From NCBI RefSeq assembly GCF_002150685.1, contig NZ_MSSW01000027.1:1-64000 (forward strand): DNA of 64,000 nt. The letters are read 5' to 3'. The notes below the pieces were generated by a model. The model was not told where the DNA came from, made no database searches, and worked only from the letters and a program-made list of their open reading frames with translations. This DNA is from Algoriphagus antarcticus. GTDB lineage: Bacteria > Bacteroidota > Bacteroidia > Cytophagales > Cyclobacteriaceae. Of the stretch, positions 1-8,359 are shown piece by piece (the first letter of the stretch is position 1; every line of letters begins with the position of its first letter). Position numbers and translations under genes: made by a program.

Positions 1-539
1 TAATTCATATACTCTGACGCCAATTTCTCTCCATCCAAGCCTTGCTCGTTTAGATAAGCACTCAGCTGAGTAGCATTGTCCGTATCTACTACAGGATCTA
101 CGTAGATCATTCCTTCCACTTGACTTGGGTGTTCCTCCGCAAATTCTCGGATCAATAAATTCCCCCAATTGTTTCCGGCTAGGATATAAGGTGACTGGAT
201 GTTCATTTCTTCCAGCAGTGCTTCAAGTTCCTTGACTCGTGTTTCTACCGAAGGCATTTCGATAGAAGGCGATGACTCTCCCAGACCAGTTCGATCATAG
301 GCGAGCACTGGGGAAAACTCAGCGATCTGCTCAAAAACAGCATTCCATATTTCTAAACTTTCTCCGCTTCCTGCTTCAAGAATCACAATAGGTTGATGTG
401 CCTTGCGCTCCTCCAAACCTGAAGTTTTTGCCCGCATCTTATTTCCTTCAACAGAGATGAGTTGAATGTTATTTTGGGCTAAAAGGTGAGTAGATAGTAA
501 AAAAGCTGGTAGTAATCCGAGTAAAAGCGACTTCTTCAT
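1..539 (-). CDS. alpha/beta hydrolase, secreted, C-terminus beyond window, nucleophile Ser replaced by Asn
   Basis: The gene starts at 539 and runs off the left edge, so about 179 residues are visible. It opens with a signal peptide (MKKSLLLGLLPAFLLS..., probable cleavage after LLAQ near residue 22). The body has alpha/beta-hydrolase marks: the oxyanion-loop stretch ILEAGSGES (53-61), AYDRTGLGES (80-89), and the elbow region PYILAGNNWGN (117-127). In active relatives the elbow is GxSxG; here it is G-N-N-W-G, with Asn124 where the catalytic Ser should be. The His and Asp of the triad lie outside the window. It may be a non-catalytic relative or carry a substituted nucleophile. The fold assignment is firm; activity is unknown. 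Confidence 0.85.
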   Translation of the reverse strand, partial: MKKSLLLGLLPAFLLSTHLLAQNNIQLISVEGNKMRAKTSGLEERKAHQPIVILEAGSGESLEIWNAVFEQIAEFSPVLAYDRTGLGESSPSIEMPSVETRVKELEALLEEMNIQSPYILAGNNWGNLLIREFAEEHPSQVEGMIYVDPVVDTDNATQLSAYLNEQGLDGEKLASEYMN

Positions 540-693
540 AGGATTGTAGATTAGTTTGAACTAAAAGTTAACTAAAAAAGTCTGCTTATGAAATGCTGAG
601 GTATGGATGTTTGCAAAATTTAACAAGTTGTCTTGCAGGGTCTTAGACATTGGCATTTACCCCTTCTATGCAAAAATGACCTCAGGATTGGTA

Positions 694-1566
694 CTATTTC
701 TTTCTATACCCCATCCAGTCCACTTCCAGCTCGAAGGGGAATTCAGGTTTTTCAAGTGAGTTTGGATTGCCTTCCACCGCCCAATCTTTGGTGTGCCAGA
801 AGTTCATTCTATACTTGGAAGCATGCTGGGGAATCCCAAGTTGCGAACCCTGATAATCCCAAAGAACGACTGTGTCGGCAGTCTCGGGATGTAGCATCCA
901 CCAGCGGATCCTGTCACTTTCCCAGTCAAACCCATACGTATAAAACTGTGTAGAAGCATCGTAATTTTTGATCGCGGGAATGCTTTCGGGAATATTCTGC
1001 AAGCCGGTTAACGGTGTTGTTGTCCCATCGTAATTTGCTTTGGAGATCGTCTCGATGATTTTCCCCTCTGCCAGATTGATGATTCTGCCTATGCGCTGCA
1101 GCTTACCGTGCTCACCTGTCCAAGTCCCCATGTAGATAATTCTTGGATCTGCTATGAGCCACTCAAAGTCGATTTCACTCAATCCTTCCTTGTCGTCTTC
1201 TTGATAGGTGAAATAACCCACGACGGCTCCAATATTCTCTTGTTTTTCACTTACATCGGGGACTTTCAGCCGAGTCGAATAAGTTCCAAAATGCGTGAAA
1301 TGCTTCGAAATAATCTCTGGTCCTTTTCCTGGCCCTGCTTTTTCTTCAGGATTCAATTTGAAAGAAAGAATGCTGGTTTCTGCTTCGGAGGGAGATGCAA
1401 TCCCCATTTTATGTTTGAAATCAGCATGTATTCCCGTAGAACCATAGCGGAAATTCTTTGATTTTGAGAGAGAAAAGTCCTCTAAGAAAGATTTATGCTT
1501 CTTTTGGGATTCATTCGGAAATAGACTCAGCGCTACCATAAAGAGTAGAAGGAACAGATAATTCAT
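694..1566 (-). CDS. glycoside hydrolase family 16-like protein
   Basis: This 290-residue protein has an N-terminal hydrophobic signal (MNYLFLLLFMVALSLF). The centre holds SEIDFEW (130-136), the GH16 active-site pattern E-x-D-x-E, with Glu131 as nucleophile, Asp133 as helper and Glu135 as acid/base. YGFDWESDRIRWWM further on matches the GH16 strand that lines the sugar cleft. GH16 enzymes cut beta-1,3/1,4-glucans and galactans such as laminarin or agar; the exact substrate cannot be read here. It is probably exported and acts on extracellular or periplasmic polysaccharide. It stands alone, with no SusCD pair nearby. The family is fairly sure, the specificity is not. Confidence 0.8.
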   Translation of the reverse strand: MNYLFLLLFMVALSLFPNESQKKHKSFLEDFSLSKSKNFRYGSTGIHADFKHKMGIASPSEAETSILSFKLNPEEKAGPGKGPEIISKHFTHFGTYSTRLKVPDVSEKQENIGAVVGYFTYQEDDKEGLSEIDFEWLIADPRIIYMGTWTGEHGKLQRIGRIINLAEGKIIETISKANYDGTTTPLTGLQNIPESIPAIKNYDASTQFYTYGFDWESDRIRWWMLHPETADTVVLWDYQGSQLGIPQHASKYRMNFWHTKDWAVEGNPNSLEKPEFPFELEVDWMGYRKK

Positions 1567-1708
1567 GGTTTTGAAGATAAGTTTGAAAACTGTGCTTTCC
1601 TAAGCTCACCCTTGCGTACGTAGAAAAATAGAATTAATTCAAACTACAATCAATTGTTTGCTTGATGCTGTTCTAGCTACTTAAGTCTGGCGTCTAGCTA
1701 CTTTAAAA

Positions 1709-2350
1709 TCAGCACCCACAATCCTTCATCATATTTTTTATTCCTTTTCGTGTCGAGATTTCAACTGCCTTATATAAAGAACCGAAATTTAAATCAAGCG
1801 TTTCACCGTCACCGATGGGTATAGGAAATTCACTTATCGTGGTTTCGATGGCATAATCAGAAATAATATCGCCAGTGGCTGTTTCCATTAGGGCGACTCT
1901 GAGTAAGCTTTTGATCTCGGTATTAGTCTCCCAATAGCTAGGAGAGGCTATGTCAGCGGGATCGCTCCTTTCCCAGTTTCCTGTCCATGCCAATTCTCCC
2001 AAGCTAAGTCCCAAGAGATAAGGAATTCCCAACTCTAAATTAATATTTGCGCGTTGTACAGGATCATTTACATCCTTGATCCCAGCATTTAACAGCTCGT
2101 AATCCATTTGATCATAGATTGCCACTTTGGTAAATCCCTCCTCATGAAAGATTTCCACAATCATCTTTTCCAGACGATTTTGCTCGCCAATAGATAGTTT
2201 CCTGAAGCTTTCCTGCCAGTTGAGCGGAAGTAATAAAATCCCGTCTTCCTGCATCAGGCAAATATGACAGTTAATTCTTGGGTAAATTTTTGTAGAAGTG
2301 CAGGCGGAAAAGGCTAGTAGAGTGAATAGCAATATCAATAAGTTTTTCAC
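1709..2350 (-). CDS. lipoprotein of unknown function, GTG start
   Basis: I start this 213-residue protein at the GTG at 2350 rather than the upstream ATG at 2422. The GTG places a clean lipoprotein signal at the N-terminus (VKNLLILLFTLLAFSAC, lipobox FSAC) and lies 7 bp after the stop of the preceding gene, while the longer version would overlap that gene by 65 bp. The mature part begins with cysteines (INCHICLMQ), then a stretch (ILLLPLNW..., then KMIVEIFHEEGF) that loosely recalls CsgG/TolB-type envelope lipoproteins; that resemblance is weak. It ends in DCGC. It is probably co-transcribed with the small membrane protein upstream. Function unknown. Confidence 0.75.
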   Translation of the reverse strand: MKNLLILLFTLLAFSACTSTKIYPRINCHICLMQEDGILLLPLNWQESFRKLSIGEQNRLEKMIVEIFHEEGFTKVAIYDQMDYELLNAGIKDVNDPVQRANINLELGIPYLLGLSLGELAWTGNWERSDPADIASPSYWETNTEIKSLLRVALMETATGDIISDYAIETTISEFPIPIGDGETLDLNFGSLYKAVEISTRKGIKNMMKDCGC

Positions 2351-2357
2351 AGTGGTA

Positions 2358-2606
2358 TTATTGAGTATTCGCAACCTCACTTTTGGTTCTGTAGCTAGCC
2401 CATTTGCTGAGCAATCCAACAATAGAAATGAAGTGAATAATCATGGCTGAACCGAGGATTAAATCAGCGTTTGGCCGATCATTGATTTTGAAATATGCTC
2501 CGAAAAATACCATGCTTACACTGAGTAGCAATAAGCGAAACATTAATTTCTGACGCTTGGTGAGGCTATTCAGCTTTGGAAAAAGTTTGTACAGAAGAGT
2601 TATCAT
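2358..2606 (-). CDS. small two-helix membrane protein
   Basis: This 82-residue protein has a basic N-terminal segment (KLNSLTKRQKLMFR) followed by two predicted membrane helices, about residues 22-42 (MFRLLLLSVSMVFFGAYF) and 50-67 (LILGSAMIIHFISIVGLL). The C-terminus is polar. It sits directly upstream of, and probably in one transcript with, the lipoprotein gene ending at 1709. I recognise no family. The ORF is credible from its hydrophobic pattern and spacing. Confidence 0.6.
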   Translation of the reverse strand: MITLLYKLFPKLNSLTKRQKLMFRLLLLSVSMVFFGAYFKINDRPNADLILGSAMIIHFISIVGLLSKWASYRTKSEVANTQ

Positions 2607-2731
2607 CGGACTAATTTACTTCATTAATTCAAATGTAGTAGAGATTTATTTGATCAGTTTCAAAGCCTTTCATGTTGGTATGCAGGTCTGAACAGTTGCT
2701 ACTTAGTTCTTAATACTTTTTACATCAAATC

Positions 2732-3637
2732 TCATTTCCTAGGATGAAAATCAGTCAACACTTGCCTCAGATAATCCCGATCCAGATGTGTATAAATCTC
2801 CGTCGTCGTAATGCTTTCGTGCCCAAGCATTTCCTGGACCGCACGTAGATCAGCTCCGCCTTCGATAAGATGCGTGGCAAAGGAATGTCGAAATGTATGG
2901 GGACTGATGTTTTTATCGATTCCAGCTTGCTCGGCGGTTTTTTTGATAATCAGGAAGATCATCACTCGGGAAAGCTTTTTACCTCGTCGATTCAGGAAAA
3001 CAAATTCTTCATGACCTTTGGCGATATTCTGATGCACCCGAACTTCATCTTTATAGATGTTTAGGTATTTCAGTGCATCCGTTCCGATTGGCACCAAGCG
3101 CTCTTTGTTTCCTTTTCCAGTCACTCTCAGGAATCCAACATCCTCGTAAACCTGCCCCTTTTTCAATTCTGTGAGTTCAGAGACCCGTAATCCAGAGCTA
3201 TAGAGCATTTCCAATATGGCGCGATTCCGATGACCTTCCGACTCGCCTAGTGGGATAGCCTCCAAAAGTTGAACGATCTCTTGATAACTCAGCGTGTCGG
3301 GGAGTTTTCGGCCAAGTTTCGGAGCTTCCAAAAGCTGGGCAGGATCTTCGGTTATCCTATCCTCATACATCAGGTATTTATAGAAAGCTTTGATTCCCGA
3401 GATGATCCTGGCATGAGTATAATCCGAGATTTCAAGTTGAGCCAGTTCATTTACAAATCTTCGTAAATGCTCCAATTCCAAGTTTAAGGGGCTTTTCTCA
3501 GGGAAATTTGTTTCGCAGTACTTCGCTAATTTTCCCACGTCCCGAGTATATGCTTCGATAGAATTCTCGCTTAAGGAGCGCTCCAGCTTGAGGTAATGAC
3601 GGAATTGCTTGATGTGGCTTTGCCAGACTTTATACAT
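2732..3637 (-). CDS. xerD: site-specific tyrosine recombinase XerD
   Basis: XerC/XerD recombinases resolve chromosome dimers at dif during division. The start is set at the ATG at 3637 (MYKVWQSHIKQF), giving 301 residues, the usual size; an in-frame ATG at 3694 would add a 19-residue tail with no family counterpart. The N-terminal SAM-like DNA-binding domain covers about 1-95 and the catalytic domain the rest. The active-site set is complete: Arg151 (SGLRVSEL), Lys175 (TGKGNKER), His247 and Arg250 (HTFRHSFATHL), His273 (LGHES) and Tyr282 (IYTHL). It is divergent from aroQ. The context is housekeeping with no att sites or cargo, so it is not a mobile-element integrase. XerC versus XerD rests on overall look. 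Confidence 0.92.
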   Translation of the reverse strand: MYKVWQSHIKQFRHYLKLERSLSENSIEAYTRDVGKLAKYCETNFPEKSPLNLELEHLRRFVNELAQLEISDYTHARIISGIKAFYKYLMYEDRITEDPAQLLEAPKLGRKLPDTLSYQEIVQLLEAIPLGESEGHRNRAILEMLYSSGLRVSELTELKKGQVYEDVGFLRVTGKGNKERLVPIGTDALKYLNIYKDEVRVHQNIAKGHEEFVFLNRRGKKLSRVMIFLIIKKTAEQAGIDKNISPHTFRHSFATHLIEGGADLRAVQEMLGHESITTTEIYTHLDRDYLRQVLTDFHPRK

Positions 3638-3731
3638 TGTAGGATTTAACAATTGCAAGATTGGAAAATTAGGTTGGAAAGATGGAATGTTCAAATGTTG
3701 GAAGGTTTTAACTTTCCATTCAGAAACCGAT

Positions 3732-3739
3732 TACCTTTG
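3732..3739 (+). promoter_or_regulatory. candidate -7 box (TACCTTTG) for aroQ
   Basis: TACCTTTG matches the Bacteroidota -7 consensus TAnnTTTG exactly and lies 28 bp before the aroQ start. No convincing -33 TTG is found at the expected distance, so this is only a candidate. Confidence 0.35.
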
Positions 3740-3767
3740 AATAGAAATCAATAAACCGAATTATATT

Positions 3768-4181
3768 TTGAAAATCCTGATTATAAACGGGCCGAATCTA
3801 AATCTTCTTGGGAAAAGAGAGCCGGAAGTCTATGGCAGCACTTCTTTCGAAGAATATTTTGAGGAGCTGAAAAGTGCTTTTCCTGAAGTAGAACTTCATT
3901 ATTACCAAAGTAATGTGGAAGGTGAGCTGATCAACAAGATTCATGAAGTCGGTTTTTCCTATGACGCGATTCTTCTGAATGCCGGTGGCTATACTCACAC
4001 TTCGGTGGCGATTTCTGATGCCATCGCCGGTGTGACAACTCCAACGTTGGAGGTTCATATCTCAAATATTTATAAGCGGGAGGAATTCCGTCACAAAAGC
4101 ATTATTTCCAAATCATGCGTCGGAATGATCTCTGGCCTTGGCCTGAAAGGCTATGCTCTTGGAATCCGCTATTTTCTATAA
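3768..4181 (+). CDS. aroQ: type II 3-dehydroquinate dehydratase
   Basis: AroQ converts 3-dehydroquinate to 3-dehydroshikimate in the shikimate pathway. The 137 residues match the small dodecameric type II enzyme. Visible marks are the N-terminal GPNLNLLGKREPEVYG with Arg17 and catalytic Tyr22, the NAGGYTHTS loop with Asn71 and His77, and EVHISNIYKREEFRH with Glu95, His97, Arg104 and Arg108. The start codon is TTG; no in-frame ATG gives a complete N-terminus. It is divergent from xerD and 11 bp upstream of the aminotransferase gene, probably one operon. Confidence 0.95.
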   Translation: MKILIINGPNLNLLGKREPEVYGSTSFEEYFEELKSAFPEVELHYYQSNVEGELINKIHEVGFSYDAILLNAGGYTHTSVAISDAIAGVTTPTLEVHISNIYKREEFRHKSIISKSCVGMISGLGLKGYALGIRYFL

Positions 4182-4192
4182 CCTATCTACCT

Positions 4193-5248
4193 ATGCTTAC
4201 CTTCGCACCCGGGCCATCCAAGGTTTACGATGCCCTCCCTACTTATTTGCAAGATGCCTACAATGAAGGCATTCTGAGTGCCAATCACCGAAGCAATGCC
4301 TTCATGCATTTGTATCAGGAAACTGAGCAATTGATGCGTGAGAAGTTGCATATGCCGGATGATTACAAGTTGCTTTTTACTTCCAGCTCTACAGAAAACT
4401 GGGAGATCATCAGCCAGTCTATCGTGGAGCAGGCGAGTTTTCATATTTACTCTGGCTCCTTCGGTAAAAAGTGGATTGGCTTTGCGAAGCATATCATCCC
4501 TGCAACTGACGGACTGAAAATCGAAGCAAATGAGGAAATCAAAGTTGCTGATTTGGAGATCTCTGAGGACTTCGATGTGATCGCACTGACGCAAAATGAA
4601 ACTGCCAATGCGACTCAGGTTACTATGGCAGTCATTGAGGGAATCAAAGAAAAGTATCCGGAGAAAATGATTGCAGTGGATACAACTTCGTCAATGGGCG
4701 GGATTGAATTTGATTTTTCTCTCGCGGATATCTGGTATGCTTCCGTTCAGAAATGCTTTGGCCTTCCAGCAGGTTTGGGGATATTGATCCTTTCTCCAAA
4801 AGCTATAGAAAAGTGTGAAAGCAAGGGAGAGAAAGGATTATACAACAGCCTGAGTTTTATCCTTGAAAATGCTGCTGGCTACCAGACACATTACACGCCA
4901 AATGTACTTGGGATCTATTTGCTCAACCGTGTTTTGAAAGATATGGAAGAAATCCAGCACATCGATGCTAATCTCCGTGAGCGCATGCAAAAACTGGAAA
5001 ATGCAGTTGCTCAATCAAAGTCACTTCGAATGCTAGTGGATAATGCTGAGACAAGAAGCACCACTGTTTTGGCTGTGACAGGCCCTGAGGATTTGATTGC
5101 ATCTGTGAAAAAGGATGCGGAAAAAGAAGGCATGCAGCTCGGATCAGGTTATGGCCCACATAAGCCTACCAGTTTCCGAATCGCAAATTTCCCTGCAATC
5201 ACCAATGCTGAAATGGACAAATTGATTGCTTTTTTGGGTCGTTTTTAA
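4193..5248 (+). CDS. class-V PLP aminotransferase, phosphoserine aminotransferase-like
   Basis: The start is taken at the ATG at 4193 (MLTFAPGPSKVYDAL), 351 residues; an earlier ATG at 4115 would overlap aroQ by 67 bp. APGPS near the N-terminus and NHRSNAFMHL are typical of the SerC/alanine-glyoxylate branch of fold-type I enzymes. The PLP-binding lysine is Lys187 in ASVQKCFGLPAG, preceded by AVDTTSSMGG with the cofactor-contacting Asp163. It could supply serine from 3-phosphohydroxypyruvate, but the lysine context differs from classic SerC and no serA is next door, so substrate is left open. It follows aroQ after 11 bp and ends before a strong hairpin at 5334-5385. Confidence 0.85.
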   Translation: MLTFAPGPSKVYDALPTYLQDAYNEGILSANHRSNAFMHLYQETEQLMREKLHMPDDYKLLFTSSSTENWEIISQSIVEQASFHIYSGSFGKKWIGFAKHIIPATDGLKIEANEEIKVADLEISEDFDVIALTQNETANATQVTMAVIEGIKEKYPEKMIAVDTTSSMGGIEFDFSLADIWYASVQKCFGLPAGLGILILSPKAIEKCESKGEKGLYNSLSFILENAAGYQTHYTPNVLGIYLLNRVLKDMEEIQHIDANLRERMQKLENAVAQSKSLRMLVDNAETRSTTVLAVTGPEDLIASVKKDAEKEGMQLGSGYGPHKPTSFRIANFPAITNAEMDKLIAFLGRF

Positions 5249-5286
5249 CCGCAAAGGACGCTGAGTTTCTCACAGAGAACGCAAAT
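5248..5286 (+). repeat. degenerate intergenic CGCAAAG/ACGCAGAG-type repeat
   Basis: The stretch just after the aminotransferase stop reads ACCGCAAAGGACGCTGAG followed by CACAGAGAACGCAAA. It belongs to a loose purine-rich family seen again at 5394-5433, 6619-6652 and 60729-60780, always outside genes. Confidence 0.45.
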
Positions 5287-5333
5287 TTTTATCTTAAATC
5301 CGCCACTGTTCGTGTACCACGATCAGTAATTAT

Positions 5334-5385
5334 AAAGTTCCAAGCCTGCCTGACCTTACTATTGGTCAGGTAGGCTTGGAACTTT
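5334..5385 (+). terminator. rho-independent terminator after aroQ/aminotransferase operon
   Basis: Two 22-bp arms (5334-5355 and 5364-5385) pair with one G-T wobble around an 8-nt loop and run into TTTTTT. The stem is unusually long. The next gene, marC, is on the same strand and has its own promoter candidate, so this separates two units. Confidence 0.85.
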
Positions 5386-5393
5386 TTTCTTTT

Positions 5394-5433
5394 CACGCAG
5401 AGTCGCGAAGTTCGCAATGAATATCGCAAAGGC
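5394..5433 (+). repeat. second copy of the CGCAGAG/CGCAAAG-type intergenic repeat
   Basis: ACGCAGAGTCGCGAAG, then TTCGCAATG and ATCGCAAAGG, is a further degenerate copy of the element at 5248-5286, placed just after the terminator hairpin. Confidence 0.45.
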
Positions 5434-5473
5434 TTTTTATTAACTATTTCATAATTCAAAAACTCTCAAGATT

Positions 5474-5506
5474 TTGGAAACCTCAACCGTTAATTTCCTA
5501 CTTTCG
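5474..5506 (+). promoter_or_regulatory. candidate promoter of marC, near-leaderless
   Basis: TTG at 5474-5476 and TACTTTCG at 5499-5506 are 22 bp apart and fit the Bacteroidota -33/-7 pattern with one mismatch in the -7 box. The ATG follows 4 bp after the -7 box, so the transcript would have almost no leader. Confidence 0.45.
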
Positions 5507-5510
5507 CGGC

Positions 5511-6101
5511 ATGTTTGATTTGAAGGAAATTCTCTCAGTTTCTCTGATCCTTTTTTCTGTGATTGATATCCTCGGTTCCATCCCGATTATAGTCAATCTG
5601 CGGCAGAAGGTAGGGCATATTCAGTCCGAAAAAGCTACGCTTGCTGCGGGTGTTTTGATGATACTTTTTCTTCTGGCGGGAAAGTCAATTTTGAGTTTAT
5701 TCGGGATTGGCGTGGAGGATTTTGCGATTGCTGGTGCGCTGATCATCTTTGCGATTGGTGCTGAGATGATTTTGGGGATTGAGCTTTTCAAATCAGATCC
5801 TGATGCTAAAGCTGGGGCTTCCATTGTTCCCATTGCTTTTCCACTGATCGCAGGAGCGGGTACATTAACTACGATTTTGACGCTGAAAGCTGAGTTTGCG
5901 CAGCTCAATATCGCAATCGGCATTCTTTTGAATTTGGTGTTGGTATATATCGTCTTGAAAAGTACAGGTTGGCTGGAGCGGAAAATCGGTAAAACTGGTC
6001 TGGATGTCCTGAGAAGGATTTTTGGGATTATTTTGCTTTCCATCGCAGTTAAAATTTTCAAGACAAATGCCTTTCCGATAGGAGTGGCACCGGGTATTTA
6101 A
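5511..6101 (+). CDS. MarC family integral membrane protein
   Basis: The 196 residues form about six hydrophobic helices. The start (MFDLKEILSVSLILFSVIDILGSIPI) and the paired inner segments (AGKSILSLFGIGVEDFAIAGALIIFAIG and FPLIAGAGTLTTIL) are typical of the MarC/UPF0056 family. These inner-membrane proteins are annotated as possible amino-acid or small-molecule exporters; no substrate is firmly known, and the old link to multiple antibiotic resistance is disputed. It stands alone between a terminator and rnhA, which begins 36 bp later. Confidence 0.9.
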   Translation: MFDLKEILSVSLILFSVIDILGSIPIIVNLRQKVGHIQSEKATLAAGVLMILFLLAGKSILSLFGIGVEDFAIAGALIIFAIGAEMILGIELFKSDPDAKAGASIVPIAFPLIAGAGTLTTILTLKAEFAQLNIAIGILLNLVLVYIVLKSTGWLERKIGKTGLDVLRRIFGIILLSIAVKIFKTNAFPIGVAPGI

Positions 6102-6137
6102 ACTGATTCTCTGACCTATTTTCACTTTCTTTGTCCC

Positions 6138-6590
6138 ATGATTTCTATTTACACTGACGGTGCAGCCAAAGGTAATCCCGGTCCGGGAGGCTACGGTGCC
6201 GTTCTGAAATTCAACCAGCATCGCAAAGAACTTTCCGAAGGCTTCCGAAGAACGACCAACAACCGCATGGAGCTTTTGGCGGTGATCCGTGCGCTTCAAG
6301 AAATTAAATTGACGGGAATTCCTGTTCAGATCTATTCAGACAGCAAGTATGTGGTGGATTCGGTGGAGAAAGGCTGGCTTTGGAGTTGGCAGAAAAAAGG
6401 CTTCAAAGACAAAAAAAACCCTGATCTCTGGTTGCGTTATATCCCACTTCACCTGAAATACAAGCCAAAATTCATTTGGGTAAAAGGGCATGCTGGTAAT
6501 ATCGAAAATGAACGATGCGACGTGCTAGCAGTGCAGGCGGCGGAAGGGTTTGATCTAAAGCCGGATCAAGGGTATGAGGCTAGTTTGTGA
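6138..6590 (+). CDS. rnhA: ribonuclease HI
   Basis: RNase HI cuts the RNA strand of RNA-DNA hybrids. The 150 residues carry the full two-metal active site: Asp7 in IYTDGAAKGNPGPGG, Glu45 in NRMELLAV, Asp68 in IYSDSKYVVDS and Asp128 in ENERCDVLA, plus the loop His118 in VKGHAG. The handle-region segment SVEKGWLWSWQKKGFKDKKN is present as in the E. coli enzyme. It lies 36 bp after marC and may share its transcript. Confidence 0.95.
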   Translation: MISIYTDGAAKGNPGPGGYGAVLKFNQHRKELSEGFRRTTNNRMELLAVIRALQEIKLTGIPVQIYSDSKYVVDSVEKGWLWSWQKKGFKDKKNPDLWLRYIPLHLKYKPKFIWVKGHAGNIENERCDVLAVQAAEGFDLKPDQGYEASL

Positions 6591-6952
6591 GTTTTAAGCC
6601 CTATGTATGATTTTTTTTAGCTACGAAGAGCACGAAGAAGGCGCGAAGATTGAGACTGTTCCCACTTGATGATTGGATTTGAGAATTGGTCTTGTCCCAT
6701 CAGTACAATTGGTCGGAAGCTTAATTGAATCCTGCATCGCCTTCAAATTACATACGACCGTTTGGTAGATGAAATTTTATCAATTGCTCCTATGGATCGA
6801 ACAGATACACACACATTTTCTTGCTACCGACCAAGCGTTCCAATGGAACGTGTTCGGGTCAATATTTGCCCTTTCGCCAGTTTCTTTTTGAAAAAGATAC
6901 TAGATAACGTTAGAAGCGTAAACTAATATGTGTTAAGAATTCATCTTTTATG
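6591..6952. other. 362-bp intergenic stretch with a degenerate repeat
   Basis: The only structure seen is a purine-rich repeat at 6619-6652 (AGCTACGAAGAGCACGAAG, GGCGCGAAGATTGAG) related to the elements near 5248, 5394 and 60729. No credible ORF, terminator or RNA gene was found between the convergent rnhA and sugar-isomerase genes. Confidence 0.4.
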
Positions 6953-8077
6953 TCAACCAAGCGAATCCATCGTCACCAACGGAATATCCTCACGATCCAC
7001 TCCTAGAAGTGGCTTGTATTCAGATTCAGGATATGTCCAGCCTTCATTCCCCAGTTCGTAAAGCAAAGGCGCGAGGTTCTGCACTGCTGCTTTACAGCCT
7101 TGGACGATGGCTCCCATATTTCCTGTTTGCTTGGAGAGGACAGCTTCATTTTCTATTTCAAAGGGACCGGAGAATCCTTTCTCTTTCAGAATATTCACAA
7201 AAGCTCGCCAATCCATAGAATCACCTAGCCCAAAGCCTGGCAAAGTGGCTTCATAGTGATGTCTGTCCCAAGGATTGGTGCTGGAAGGAATGCCGAGTTT
7301 CTCAGCCCATTCAGCTTTGATTTCCTGCATAGGATACATATTTCCCCAGAAAGGATCGGGATTGTTTCTGGTGGATTTGACGTGAATTCTCTTTAGGCGA
7401 TTCATATCGGTGTTTTTGATCACTTCCACTGGATCGGTGTGCTGCCAGACATCGTGCGAGGGATCGTAGATTTCCCCGTGGTTGGATTCAGGTACGAGTT
7501 CGTACATGATTTTTCGTGCCGCCAAAACTCCAGTCAGATTATTAAACGTGCCAAAGTGACCTGAACTTCTCCATCCTTCCATTGGGCAGTTTTCATAGAC
7601 AACAGTCACTCCAAGGCTATTTGCATAGCGGATGATAGGGCCAAATATCTTTTGATATTCCAGCAGGTTTTTCTCAAACCCGCCTTCTTGGTATCCTAGC
7701 TCGTGATTGTACCCCACGAAAGTCCCTACTTTCACATCATTTTCATCTCCACCAAGCAAGAACGCCATTCGAATAAGTCTCAAAAGATGGTTTTGATTTT
7801 TGATCCGCTCCGCTAGCTCACCACCGATTAGATTTTCGAAAGCTCCTATGGAAAGTCTGAGTTTGACACCGTTGAATTTCTCAATCAGTTTTTTAGCGTC
7901 TTCTGAACCGAAATTCTCATAATCCAGATGGGTAGCTACAAAATCATCGCGTGTCCCGTCTTTCCGGAAAACGCAAAGATCAAGACCTTGAACGCCAATT
8001 TCTAATGCTTTTTCTACCGTTTGATCTAGGTTGAGTTGGTCAAAAGCGGAAGTCATGATCCAGATAGGGTTTGCCAT
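6953..8077 (-). CDS. sugar phosphate isomerase/epimerase-like TIM-barrel protein
   Basis: The 374 residues fit the xylose-isomerase-like TIM barrel (AP endonuclease 2 superfamily), somewhat longer than the usual 270-300. Likely metal ligands are seen at the expected strands: Glu in VVYENCPMEGW, Asp and His in IYDPSHDVWQH, His in KRIHVKS, and Glu in GPFEIENEA. No signal peptide is present (MANPIWIMTSAFDQLN), so it is probably cytoplasmic. Relatives act on sugars, inositols or their oxidised forms; the neighbours give no clue. Family fairly sure, substrate unknown. Confidence 0.8.
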   Translation of the reverse strand: MANPIWIMTSAFDQLNLDQTVEKALEIGVQGLDLCVFRKDGTRDDFVATHLDYENFGSEDAKKLIEKFNGVKLRLSIGAFENLIGGELAERIKNQNHLLRLIRMAFLLGGDENDVKVGTFVGYNHELGYQEGGFEKNLLEYQKIFGPIIRYANSLGVTVVYENCPMEGWRSSGHFGTFNNLTGVLAARKIMYELVPESNHGEIYDPSHDVWQHTDPVEVIKNTDMNRLKRIHVKSTRNNPDPFWGNMYPMQEIKAEWAEKLGIPSSTNPWDRHHYEATLPGFGLGDSMDWRAFVNILKEKGFSGPFEIENEAVLSKQTGNMGAIVQGCKAAVQNLAPLLYELGNEGWTYPESEYKPLLGVDREDIPLVTMDSLG

Positions 8078-8113
8078 GTTGGGGAGATTTAGGATTTATA
8101 GAAAAAGGAATAT

Positions 8114-8183
8114 GGATTATCCGCAATGCGGCCAGAAGCCAAAACTTCTTTGCTTTTACGGACGAAAGATCGAAGACGGTTGA
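8114..8183 (+). repeat. dispersed intergenic element, copy 1
   Basis: Blocks GGATTATCCGCAATG (8114), TCTTTGC (8147) and GAAAGA (8164) followed by TCGAAGACGG recur in the same order and at the same offsets (0, 33, 50) at 38971, and more loosely at 13701. It lies in the gap upstream of the sugar-isomerase gene. A 17-bp block at 8257-8273 is the reverse complement of 13709-13725. Confidence 0.55.
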
Positions 8184-8359
8184 CACGCCACAGCGCGCAG
8201 GCCGAAGTGGCCTAAATGTCTGAGAGTGAAGCTTATTCTATGATGCTTATTTCATTTTACTGGCAGAAAAGCGGATATTCAAAAAAAGGAAATAACCAGA
8301 AACTTCTTAAAAGGAGTAGGCATTTCTTTTGTGAGAGAATTAGGTTGATTTCTTGATAA

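Noticed and set aside
2732..3637. tyrosine recombinase as a mobile-element integrase
   Set aside because: Sequence, length and divergent aroQ neighbour fit the housekeeping XerD; no att repeats or cargo are seen.
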